From Procambarus clarkii (lineage: Eukaryota; Arthropoda; Malacostraca; Decapoda; Cambaridae), in contig NC_091193.1 of the NCBI RefSeq assembly GCF_040958095.1, forward strand, positions 32,252,346-32,316,345: a stretch of 64,000 bases of DNA, given 5' to 3'. Position 1 is the first letter of the stretch. Each line of letters opens with the position of its first letter. The position numbers were made by a program, and so were the translations under genes. Of the stretch, positions 29,111 to 41,916 are shown one piece after another. The notes under the pieces are model-generated. The model saw only the letters and a program-made list of their open reading frames with translations, was not told where the DNA came from and ran no database searches.

Positions 29111-29936
29111 ATGTTTCATCCGGATTAGAGCGGTTTTAGGTGTACATCTTCCATCGGTAATATACACGGAAAATCATGAACATTTTAGTTAATTCTAATG
29201 AAAACACATTGATTTTTATCATTTGTATTGGAAACAACATTGTCATTTGTCTTTTCTTGGATCTAAATAATACGAAACCTCGCTTTATGATTCGAAGTTA
29301 AAATCCGCAAATTTGGAATAATAGTGACTCTCTTCACGTTTTTCATGTAGTTTGATATTACGTAAATATATTCATTTTTACCAATATTTCGATACTATTT
29401 CATGTAGTATCACGATATGTGATTTGGCCTTCATATCTCAGATCTTTCCATAATATTGCATTTTAAGCAATTTTTCTTGCATTTTGTTTCATACTAAACA
29501 TCATCGATTTTAGCAATATTTTGACGTTTATCATCCCCTTTTCCTTTATGTGATTTAAACAAAATATCATCGAATTAGGCAATATTTTGCTGTTTTTCCA
29601 CGTTTTTGTGAATTTTCAGTTTATTGGTATTAATTCATTATATATACGATAAAAATGATGCAAACACGTAAATGATTAGATAATAAACTTAAATACTTCA
29701 CCTTTAATCATCTATTTGTTTCTCGTTGAAATACTGAGTAAGATATTGAAAAAGGGAGAAGTTTTGTTTTTATTGCATATATCGATGTTTCATCCGGATT
29801 AGAGCGGTTTTACGTGTACATCTTCCATCGGTAATATAAACGGAAAATAAGGAACTTTTTAGTTAATTCTAATGAAAACACATTGATTTTTATCATTTGT
29901 ATTGGAAACAACATTGTCATATGTCTATTCTTGGAT

Positions 29937-30122
29937 GCAGGCGATGAGTCACAATAACGTGGCTGAAGTATGTTGACCAGACCACACACTAGAAATTGAA
30001 GGGACGACGACGTTTCGGTCCGTCCTGGACCATTCTCAAGTCGATTGTGATTGACTTGACTTGACTCACAATCGACTTGAGAATGGTCCAGGACGGACCG
30101 AAACGTCGTCGTCCCTTCAATT
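29937..30122 (+). mobile_element. Hairpin element in satellite, copy L10
   Basis: The left target duplication is altered to TCTATTCTTGGAT. The mirror copy at 31736 is followed by ATCCAAGAATAGA, the complement of this private change. It is only 873 bp (one C monomer) from the central copy. Confidence 0.92.
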
Positions 30123-30809
30123 TCTTTTCTTGGATCTAAATAATACGAAACCTCGCTTTATGATTCGAAGTTAAAATCTGCAAATTTGGAATAATAGTGA
30201 CTCTCTTCACGTTTTTCATGTAGTTTGATATTACGTAAATATATTCATTTTTACTAATATTTCGATACTATTTCATGTAGTATCACGATATGTGATTTAG
30301 CCTTCATATCTCAGATTTTTCCATAATATTGCATTTTAAGCAAGTTTTCTTGCATTTTGTTTCATACTAAACATCATCGAATTTAGCAATATTTTGACGT
30401 TTATCATCCCCTTTTCCTTTATGTGATTTGAACAAAATATCATCGAATTAGGCAATATTTTGCTGTTTTTCCACGTTTTTGTGAATTTTCAGTTTATTGG
30501 TATTAATTCATTATATATACGATAAAAATGATGCAAACACGTAAATGATTAGATAATAAACTTAAATACTTCACCTTTAATCATCTATTTGTTTCTCCTT
30601 GAAATACTGAGTAAGATATTGAAAAAGGGAGAAGTTTGGTTTTTATTGCATATATCGATGTTTCATCCGGATTAGAGCGGTTTTACGTGTACATCTTCCA
30701 TCGGTAATATAAACGGAAAATAAGGAACTTTTTAGTTAATTCTAATGAAAACACATTGATTTTTATCATTTGTATTGGAAACAACATTGTCATATGTCTT
30801 TTCTTGGAT

Positions 30810-31051
30810 GCAGGCGATGAGTCACAATAACGTGGCTGAAGTATGTTGACCAGACCACACACTAGAAATTGAAGGGACGACGACGTTTCGGTCCGTCCTG
30901 GACCATTCTCAAGTCGATTGTGATTGACTTGACTTGACTCACAATCGACTTGAGAATGGTCCAGGACGGACCGAAACGTCGTCGTCCCTTCAATTTCTAG
31001 TGTGTGGTCTGGTCAACATACTTCAGCCACGTTTTGTGACTCATCGCCTGC
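30810..31051. mobile_element. Central, fully two-sided hairpin copy at the palindrome axis
   Basis: Every other copy has one flank truncated after CAATT. This one continues on both sides, ending CTAGTGTGTGG...CGCCTGC as the complement of its own start. The symmetry axis is 30931. Bases 30924-30938 (TTGACTTGACTTGAC) are the only unpaired loop and keep the left-arm orientation. The array flips from forward to reverse exactly here. One base is missing on the right side near 31033 (GTTTTGTGAC versus expected GTTATTGTGAC). Confidence 0.93.
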
Positions 31052-31735
31052 ATCCAAGAAAAGACATATGACAATGTTGTTTCCAATACAAATGATAAAA
31101 ATCAATGTGTTTTTCATTAGAATTAACTAAAAGTTCCTTATTTTCCGTTTATATTACCGATGGAAGATGTACACGTAAAACCGCTCTAATCGGATGAAAC
31201 ATCGATATATGCAATAAAAACCAAACTTCTCCCTTTTTCAATATCTTACTCAGTATTTCAAGGAGAAACAAATAGATGATTAAAGGTGAAGTATTTAAGT
31301 TTATTATCTAATCATTTACGTGTTTGCATCATTTTTATCGTATATATAATGAATTAATACCAATAAACTGAAAATTCACAAAAACGTGGAAAAACAGCAA
31401 AATATTGCCTAATTCGATGATATTTTGTTCAAATCACATAAAGGAAAAGGGGATGATAAACGTCAAAATATTGCTAAATTCGATGATGTTTAGTATGAAA
31501 CAAAATGCAAAAAACTTGCTTAAAATGCAATATTATGGAAAAATCTGAGATATGAAGGCTAAATCACATATCGTGATACTACATGAAATAGTATCGAAAT
31601 ATTAGTAAAAATGAATATATTTACGTAATATCAAACTACATGAAAAACGTGAAGAGAGTCACTATTATTCCAAATTTGCAGATTTAACTTCGAATCATAA
31701 AGCGAGGTTTCGTATTATTTAGATCCAAGAAAAGA

Positions 31736-31921
31736 AATTGAAGGGACGACGACGTTTCGGTCCGTCCTGGACCATTCTCAAGTCGATTGTGAGTCAAGTC
31801 AAGTCAATCACAATCGACTTGAGAATGGTCCAGGACGGACCGAAACGTCGTCGTCCCTTCAATTTCTAGTGTGTGGTCTGGTCAACATACTTCAGCCACG
31901 TTATTGTGACTCATCGCCTGC
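31736..31921 (-). mobile_element. Hairpin element, right-arm copy R1 (mirror of L10)
   Basis: The full 186 bp is present. The flank ATCCAAGAATAGA after its end reproduces, in complement, the private change beside L10. The loop is GTCAAGTCAAGTCAA, the reverse complement of the left-arm loop. Confidence 0.92.
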
Positions 31922-34900
31922 ATCCAAGAATAGACATATGACAATGTTGTTTCCAATACAAATGATAAAAATCAATGTGTTTTCATTAGAATTAACTAAA
32001 AAGTTCCTTATTTTCCGTTTATATTACCGATGGAAGATGTACACGTAAAACCGCTCTAATCCGGATGAAACATCGATATATGCAATAAAAACAAAACTTC
32101 TCCCTTTTTCAATATCTTACTCAGTATTTCAACGAGAAACAAATAGATGATTAAAGGTGAAGTATTTAAGTTTATTATCTAATCATTTACGTGTTTGCAT
32201 CATTTTTATCGTATATATAATGAATTAATACCAATAAACTGAAAATTCACAAAAACGTGGAAAAACAGCAAAATATTGCCTAATTCGATGATATTTTGTT
32301 TAAATCACATAAAGGAAAAGGGGATGATAACGTCAAAATATTGCTAAAATCGATGATGTTTAGTATGAAACAAAATGCAAGAAAAATTGCTTAAAATGCA
32401 ATATTATGGAAAGATCTGAGATATGAAGGCCAAATCACATATCGTGATACTACATGAAATAGTATCGAAATATTGGTAAAAATGAATATATTTACGTAAT
32501 ATCAAACTACATGAAAAACGTGAAGAGAGTCACTATTATTCCAAATTTGCGGATTTTAACTTCGAATCATAAAGCGAGGTTTCGTATTATTTAGATCCAA
32601 GAAAAGACAAATGACAATGTTGTTTCCAATACAAATGATAAAAATCAATGTGTTTTCATTAGAATTAACTAAAATGTTCATGATTTTCCGTGTATATTAC
32701 CGATGGAAGATGTACACCTAAAACCGCTCTAATCCGGATGAAACATCGATATATGCGATAAAAACCAAACTTCTCCCTTTTTCAATATCTTACACATTAT
32801 TTCAACGAGAAACAAATTTATGATTAAAGGTGAAGTATTTAAGTTTATTATCTAATCAATTACGTGTTTGCATCATTTTTATCGTATACTTAATGAATTA
32901 ATACCAATAAACTGAAAATTCACAAAAACGTCAAAAAACGGCAAAATATTGCCTAATTCGATGATATTTTGTTTAAATCACATAAGGAAAAGGGGATGAT
33001 AAACGTCAAAATATTGCTAAATTCGATGATGTTTAGTAGGAAACAAAATGCAAGAAAACTTGCTTAAAATGCAATATTATGGAAAAATCTGAGAGATGAA
33101 GGCTAAATCACATATCGTGATACTACATGAAATAGTATCGAAATATTGGTAAAATGAAAATATTTACGTCATATCAAACTACATGAAAACGTGAAGAGAG
33201 TCACTATTATTCCAAATGTGTGGATTTTAACTTCGAATCATAAAGCGAGGTTTCGTATTATTTAGATCCAAGAAAAGACATATGACAATGTTGTTTCCAA
33301 TACAAATGATAAAAATCAATGTGTTTTCATTAGAATTAACTAAAATGTTTATGATTTCCGTTTATATTACCGATGGAAGATGTACACGTAAAACCGCTCT
33401 AATCCGGATGAAACATCGATATATGCAATAAAAACCAAACTTCTCCCTTTTTCAATATCTTACTCAGTATTTCAACGAGAAACAAATTTATGATTAAAGG
33501 TGAAGTATTTAAGTTTATTATCTAATCAATTACGTGTTTGCATCATTTTTATCGTATACTTAATGAATTAATACCAATAAATTGAAAATTCACAAAAACG
33601 AAAAAAACGGCAAATATTGCCTAATTCGATGATATTTTGTTTAAATCACATAAAGGAAAAGGGGATGATAAACGTCAAATATTGCTAAATTCGATGATGT
33701 TTAGTAGGAAACAAAATGCAAGAAAACTTGCTTAAAATGCAATATTATGGAAAAATCTGAGAGATGAAGGCTAAATCACATATCGTGATACTACATGAAA
33801 TAGTATCGAAATATTGGTAAAAATGAAAATATTTACGTCATATCAAACTACATGAAAAACGTGAAGAGTCACTATTATTCCAAATGTGTGGATTTTAACT
33901 TCGAATCATAAGCGAGGTTTCGTATTATTTAGATCCAAGAAAAGACATATGACAATGTTGTTTCCAATACAAATGATAAAAATCAATGTGTTTCCATTAC
34001 AATTAACTAAAATGTTCCTGATTTCCGTTTATATTACCGATGGAAGAAGTACACGTATAACCGCTCTATTCCGGCTGAAACGTCGATATATGCAATAAAA
34101 CCGAACTTCTCCCCTTTTCAATATCCTACTCAGTATTTCAACGAGAAACAAATAGGTGATTAAAGGTGAAGTATTTAAGTTTATTATCTAATCAATTACG
34201 TGTTTTGCATCATTTTTCTCGTATACTTAATGAATTAATACCAATTAACTTAAAATTCACAAAAACGTGGAAAAACGGCAAAATATTGCCTAATTCGATG
34301 ATATTTTGTTTAAATCACATAAAGGAAAAGGGATGATAAACGTCAAAATATTGCTAAATTCGATGATGTTTAGTATGAAACAAAATGCAAGAAAACTTGC
34401 TTAAAATGCAATATTATGGAAAAATCTGAGATATGAAGGCTAAATCACATATCGTGATACGACATGAAATAGTATCGAAATATTGGTAAAAATGAAAATA
34501 TTTACGTCATATCAAACTACATGAAAAACGTGAAGAGAGTCACTATTATTCCAAATGTGTGGATTTTAACTTCGAATCATAAAGCGAGGTTTCGTATTAT
34601 TTAGATCCAAGAAAAGACATATGACAATGTTGTTTCCAATACAAATGATAAAAATCAATGTGTTTTCATTAGAATTAACTAAAATGTTTATGATTTTCCG
34701 TTATATTACCGATGGAAGATGTACACGTAAAACCGCTCTAATCCGGATGAAACATCGATATATGCGATAAAAACCAAACTTCTCCCTTTTTCAATATCTT
34801 ACACATTATTTCAACGAGAAACAAATTTATGATTAAAGGTGAAGTATTTAAGTTTATTATCTAATCAATTACGTGTTTGCATCATTTTTATCGTATACTT

Positions 34901-36626
34901 AATGAATTAATACCAATAAACTGAAAATTCACAAAAACGTCAAAAAACGGCAAAATATTGCCTAATTCGATGATATTTTGTTTAAATCACATAAAGGAAA
35001 AGGGGATGATAAACGTCAAAATATTGCTAAATTCGATGATGTTTAGTAGGAAACAAAATGCAAGAAAACTTGCTTAAAATGCAATATTATGGAAAAATCT
35101 GAGAGATGAAGGCTAAATCACATATCGTGATACTACATGAAATAGTATCGAAATATTGGTAAAAATGAAAATATTTACGTCATATCAAACTACATGAAAA
35201 CGTGAAGAGAGTCACTATTATTCCAAATGTGTGGATTTAACTTCGAATCATAAAGCGAGGTTTCGTATTATTTAGATCCAAGAAAAGACATATGACAATG
35301 TTGTTTCCAATACAAATGATAAAAATCAATGTGTTTTCATTAGAATAACTAAAATGTTATGATTTTCCGTTTATATTACCGATGGAAGATGTACACGTAA
35401 AACCGCTCTAATCCGGATGAAACATCGATATATGCAATAAAAACCAAACTTCTCCCTTTTTCAATATCTTACTCAGTATTTCAACGAGAAACAAATTTAT
35501 GATTAAAGGTGAAGTATTTAAGTTTATTATCTAATCAATTACGTGTTTGCATCATTTTTATCGTATACTTAATGAATTAATACCAATAAATTGAAAATTC
35601 ACAAAAACGAAAAAAACGGCAAAATATTGCCTAATTCGATGATATTTTGTTTAAATCACATAAAGGAAAAGGGGATGATAAACGTCAAAATATTGCTAAA
35701 TTCGATGATGTTTAGTAGGAAACAAAATGCAAGAAAACTTGCTTAAAATGCAATATTATGGAAAAATCTGAGAGATGAAGGCTAAATCACATATCGTGAT
35801 ACTACATGAAATAGTATCGAAATATTGGTAAAAATGAAAATATTTACGTCATATCAAACTACATGAAAAACGTGAAGAGTCACTATTATTCCAAATGTGT
35901 GGATTTTAACTTCGAATCATAAAGCGAGGTTTCGTATTATTTAGATCCAAGAAAAGACATATGACAATGTTGTTTCCAATACAAATGATAAAAATCAATG
36001 TGTTTCCGTTAGAATTAACTAAATGTTCCTGATTTTCCGTTTATATTACCGATGGAAGAAGTACACGTATAACCGCTCTATTCCGGCTGAAACGTCGATA
36101 TATGCAATAAAACCGAACTTCTCCCCTTTTCAATATCCTACTCAGTATTTCAACGAGAACCAAATAGGTGATTAAAGGTGAAGTATTTAAGTTTATTATC
36201 TAATCAATTACGTGTTTGCATCATTTTTATCGTATACTTAATGAATTAATACCAATTAACTTAAAATTCACAAAACGTGGAAAAACGGCAAAATATTGCC
36301 TAATTCGATGATATTTGTTTAAATCACATAAAGGAAAAGGGGATGATAAACGTCAAAATATTGCTAAATTCGATGATGTTTAGTATGAAACAAAATGCAA
36401 GAAAACTTGCTTAAAATGCAATATTATGGAAAAATCTGAGATATGAAGGCTAAATCACATATCGTGATACGACATGAAATAGTATCGAAATATTAGTAAA
36501 AACGAATATATTTACGTAATATCAAACTACATGAAAAACGTGAAGAGAGTCACTATTATTCCAAATTTGCAGATTTTAACTTCGAATCATAAAGCGAGGT
36601 TTCGTATAATTTAGATCCAAGAAAAG

Positions 36627-36811
36627 ATTGAAGGGACGACGACGTTTCGGTCCGTCCTGGACCATTCTCAAGTCGATTGTGAGTCAAGTCAAGTCAATCA
36701 CAATCGACTTGAGAATGGTCCAGGACGGACCGAAACGTCGTCGTCCCTTCAATTTCTAGTGTGTGGTCTGGTCAACATACTTCAGCCACGTTATTGTGAC
36801 TCATCGCCTGC
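36627..36811 (-). mobile_element. Hairpin element, right-arm copy R2 (mirror of L9)
   Basis: The junction reads AAGAAAAGATTGAAGGG, lacking two A residues present in the mirror. This is one of the homopolymer-type losses of the right arm. Confidence 0.9.
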
Positions 36812-39513
36812 ATCCAAGAAAAGACATATGACAATGTTGTTTCCAATACAAATGATAAAAATCAATGTGTTTTCATTAGAATTAACTAAAATGTTCCTTA
36901 TTTTCCGTTTATATTACCGATGGAAGATGTACACGTAAAACCGCTCTAATCCGGATGAAACATCGATATATGCAATAAAAACCAAACTTCTCCCTTTTTC
37001 AATATCTTACTCAGTATTTCAACGAGAAACAAATAGATGATTAAAGGTGAAGTATTTAAGTTTATTATCTAGTCATTTACGTGTTTGCATCATTTTTATC
37101 GTATATATAATGAATTAATACCAATAAACTGAAAATTCACAAAAACGTGGAAAAACAGCAAAATATTGCCTAATTCGATGATATTTTGTTTAAATCACAT
37201 AAAGGAAAAGGGGATGATAAACGTCAAAATATTGCTAAAATCGATGATGTTTAGTATGAAACAAAATGCAAGAAAAATTGCTTAAAATGCAATATTATGG
37301 AAAAATCTGAGATATGAAGGCCAAATCACATATCGTGATACTACATGAAATAGTATCGAAATATTGGTAAAAATGAATATATTTACGTAATATCAAACTA
37401 CATGAAAAACGTGAAAGAGTCACTATTATTCCAAATGTGTGGATTTTAACTTCGAATCATAAAGCGAGGTTTCGTATTATTTAGATCCAAGAAAAGACAT
37501 ATGACAATGTTGTTTCCAATACAAATAATAAAAATCAATGTGTTTTCATTAGAATTAACTAAAATGTTCCTGATTTTCCGTTTATATTACCGATGGAAGA
37601 AGTACACGTAAAACCGCTCTATTCCGGCTGAAACGTCGATATATGCAATAAAAACCGAACTTCTCCCCTTTTCAATATCCTACTCAGTATTTCAACGAGA
37701 AACAAATAGATGATTAAAGGTGAAGTATTTAAGTTTATTATCTAATCAATTACGTGTTTGCATCATTTTTATCGTATACTTTATGAATTAATACCAATTA
37801 ACTTAAAATTCACAAAAACGTGGAAAAACGGCAAAATATTGCCTAATTTGATGATATTTTGTTTAAATCACATAAAGGAAAAGGGGATGATAAACGTCAA
37901 AATATTGCTAAATTCGATGATGTTTAGTATGAAACAAAATGCAAGAAAACTTGCTTAAAATGCAATATTATGGAAAAATCTGAGATATGAAGGCTAAATC
38001 ACATATCGTGATACTACATGAAATAGTATCGAAATATTAGTAAAAATGAATATATTTACGTAATATCAAACTACATGAAAAACGTGAAGAGAGTCACTAT
38101 TATTCCAAATTTGCAGATTTTAACTTCGAATCATAAAGCGAGGTTTCGTATTATTTAGATCCAAGAAAAGACATATGACAATGTTGTTTCCAATATAAAT
38201 GATAAAAATCAATGTGTTTTCATTAGAATTAACTAAAATGTTCATGATTTTCCGTTTATATTACCGATGGAAGATGTACACGTAAAACCGCTGTAATCCG
38301 GATGAAACATCGATATATGCAATAAAAACCAAACTTCTCCCCTTTTCAATATCCTACTCAGTATTTCAACGAGAAACAAATAGATGATTAAAGGTGAAGT
38401 ATTTAAGTTTATTATCTAATCAATTACGTGTTTGCATCATTTTTATCGTATACTTAATGAATTAATACCAATTAACTTAAAATTCACAAAAACGTGGAAA
38501 AACTGCAAAATATTGCCTAATTTGATGATATTTTGTTTAAATCACATAAAGGAAAAGGGATGATAAACGTCAAAATATTGCTAAATTCGATGATGTTTAG
38601 TATGAAACAAAATGCAAGAAAACTTGCTTAAAATGCAATATTATGGAAAAATCTGAGATATGAAGGGTAAATCACATATCGTGATACTACATAAATAGTA
38701 TCGAAATATTAGTAAAAATTAATATATTTACGTAATATCAAACTACATGAAAAACGTGAAGAGAGTCACTATTATTCCAAATTTGCAGATTTTAACTTCG
38801 AATCATAAAGCGAGGTTTCGTATTATTTAGATCCAAGAAAAGACATATGACAATGTTGTTTCCAATACAAATGATAAAAATCAATGTGTTTTCATTAGAA
38901 TTAACTAAAATGTTCATGATTTTCCGTTTATATACCGATGGAAGATGTACACGTAAAACCGCTCTAATCCGGATGAAACATCGATATATGCAATAAAAAC
39001 CAAACTTCTCCCTTTTCAATATCTTACTCAGTATTTCAACGAGAAACAAATTTATGATTAAAGGTGAAGTATTTAAGTTTATTATCTAATCAATTACGTG
39101 TTTGCATCATTTTTATCGTATACTTAATGAATTAATACCAATAAATTGAAAATTCACAAAAACGTAAAAAAACGGCAAAATATTGCCTAATTCGATGATA
39201 TTTTTTTTAAATCACATAAATGAAAAGGGGATGATAAACGTCAAAATATTGCTTAATTCGATGATGTTTAGTATGAAACAAAATGCAAGAAAACTTGCTT
39301 AAAATGCAATATTATGGAAAAATCTGAGATATGAAGGCTAAATCACATATCGTGATACTACATGAAATAGTATCGAAATATTGGTAAAAATGAAAATATT
39401 TACGTCATATCAAACTACATGAAAACGTGAAGAGAGTCACTATTATTCCAAATTTGCAGATTTTAACTTCGAATCATAAAGCGAGGTTTCGTATATTTAG
39501 ATCCAAGAAAAGA

Positions 39514-39699
39514 AATAGAAGGGACGACGACGTTTCGGTCCGTCCTGGACCATTCTCAAGTCGATTGTGAGTCAAGTCAAGTCAATCACAATCGACTTGA
39601 GAATGGTCCAGGACGGACCGAAACGTCGTCGTCCCTTCAATTTCTAGTGTGTGGTCTGGTCAACATACTTCAGCCACGTTATTGTGACTCATCGCCTGC
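39514..39699 (-). mobile_element. Hairpin element, right-arm copy R3 (mirror of L8)
   Basis: It starts AATAGAAGGG, the complement of the CTTCTATT end that marks L8. One A of the following ATCCAAGAAAAGA flank is lost. Confidence 0.9.
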
Positions 39700-41730
39700 A
39701 TCCAAGAAAGACATATGACAATGTTGTTTCCAATACAAATGATAAAAATCAATGTGTTTTCATTAGAATTAACTAAAAAGTTCCTTATTTTCCGTTTATA
39801 TTACCGATGGAAGATGTACACGTAAAACCGCTCTAATCCGGATGAAACATCGATATATGCAATAAAAACCAAACTTCTCCCTTTTTCAATATCTTACTCA
39901 GTATTTCAACGAGAAACAAATAGATGATTAAAGGTGAAGTATTTAAGTTTATTTTCTAATCATTTACGTGTTTGCATCATTTTTATCGTATATATAATGA
40001 ATTAATACCAATAAACTGAAAAATCACAAAAACGTGGAAAAACAGCAAAATATTGCCTAATTCGATGATATTTTGTTTAAATCACATAAAGGAAAAGGGG
40101 ATGATAAACGTCAAAACATTGCTAAAATCGATGATGTTTAGTATGAAACAAAATGCAAGAAAAATGCTTAAAATGCAATATTATGGAAAAATCTGAGATA
40201 TGAAGGCCAATCACATTATCGTGATACTACATGAAATAGTATCGAAATATTGGTAAAAATGAATATATTTACGTAATATCAAACTACATGAAAAACGTGA
40301 AGAGAGTCACTATTATTCCAAATTTGCGGATTTTACTTCGAATCATAAAGCGAGGTTTCGTATTATTTAGATCCAAATAAAGACAAATGACAATGTTGTT
40401 TCCAATACAAATGATAAAAATCAATGTGTTTTCATTAGAATTAACTAAAATGTTCATGATTTTCCGTGTATATTACCGATGGAAGATGTACACCTAAAAC
40501 CGCTCTAATCCGGATGAAACATCGATATATGCGATAAAAACCAAACTTCTCCCTTTTTCAATATCTTACTCAGTATTTCAACGAGAAACAAATTTATGAT
40601 TAAAGTGAAGTATTTAAGTTTATTATCTAATCAATTACGTGTTTGCATCATTTTTATCGTATACTTAATGAATTAATACCAATAAACTGAAAATTCACAA
40701 AAACGTCAAAAAACGGCAAAATATTGCCTAATTCGATGATATTTTGTTTAAATCACATAAAGGAAAAGGGGATGATAAACGTCAAAATATTGCTAAATTC
40801 GATGATGTTTAGTAGGAAACAAAATGCAAGAAAACTTGCTTAAAATGCAATATTATGGAAAAATCTGAGAGATGAAGGCTAAATCACATATCGTGATACT
40901 ACATGAAATAGTATCGAAATATTGGTAAAAATGAAAATATTTACGTCATATCAAACTACATGAAAAACGTGAAGAGAGTCACTATTATTCCAAATGTGTG
41001 GATTTTAACTTCGAATCATAAAGCGAGGTTTCGTATTATTTAGATCCAAGAAAAGACATATGACAATGTTGTTTCCAATACAAATGATAAAAATCAATGT
41101 GTTTTCATTAGAATTAACTAAAATGTTCCTGATTTTCCGTTTATATTACCGATGGAAGAAGTACACGTAAAACCGCTCTCAATTCCGGCTGAAACGTCGA
41201 TATATGCAATAAAACCGAACTTCTCCCCTTTTCAATATCCTACTCAGTATTTCAACGAGAAACAAATAGATGATTAAAGGTGAAGTATTTAAGTTTATTA
41301 TCTAATCAATTACGTGTTTGCATCATTTTTATCGTATTCTTAATGAATTAATACCAATTAACTTAAAATTCACAAAAACGTGGAAAAACGGCAAAATATT
41401 GCCTAATTCGATGATATTTTGTTTAAATCACATAAAGGAAAAGGGGATGATAAACGTCAAAATATTGCTAAATTCGATGATGTTTAGTATGAAACAAAAT
41501 GCAAGAAAACTTGCTTAAAATGCAATATTATGGAAAAATCTGAGATATGAAGGCCAAATCACATATCGTGATACTACATGAAATAGTATCGAAATATTGG
41601 TAAAAATGAATATATTTACGTAATATCAAACTACATGAAAAACGTGAAGAGAGTCACTATTATTCCAAATTTGCAGATTTTAACTTCGAATCATAAAGCG
41701 AGGTTTCGTATTATTTAGATCCAAGAAAAG

Positions 41731-41916
41731 AATTGAAGGGACGACGACGTTTCGGTCCGTCCTGGACCATTCTCAAGTCGATTGTGAGTCAAGTCAAGTC
41801 AATCACAATCGACTTGAGAATGGTCCAGGACGGACCGAAACGTCGTCGTCCCTTCAATTTCTAGTGTGTGGTCTGGTCAACATACTTCAGCCACGTTATT
41901 GTGACTCATCGCCAGC
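41731..41916 (-). mobile_element. Hairpin element, right-arm copy R4 (mirror of L7)
   Basis: It ends CGCCAGC, complementary to the unique GCTGGCG of L7. This is the clearest single-copy proof that the arms pair monomer for monomer. One A is lost at the left junction. Confidence 0.92.

Larger units (their letters stand above)
1..30809 (+). repeat. 674-bp satellite array, forward-oriented half
   Basis: This is a head-to-tail AT-rich satellite. Monomer starts (ATGTGATTTAGCC or close variants) fall at 1, 675, 1349 and 2222, giving 674 bp for an uninterrupted monomer and 873 bp for one carrying the hairpin insert. Monomers differ by a few percent and fall into recurrent types. Type A carries TTCAGCCGGAAT and GAAAAGGGGAGAAGTTCGG. 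Type B carries ATAAATTTGTTTCTCG and AGTATACG. Type C carries CATTATATATACG and the insert. No coding function is visible. Whether the array is centromeric or pericentromeric cannot be judged from sequence. The unit is close to four nucleosome lengths, which is only suggestive. Confidence 0.97.
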
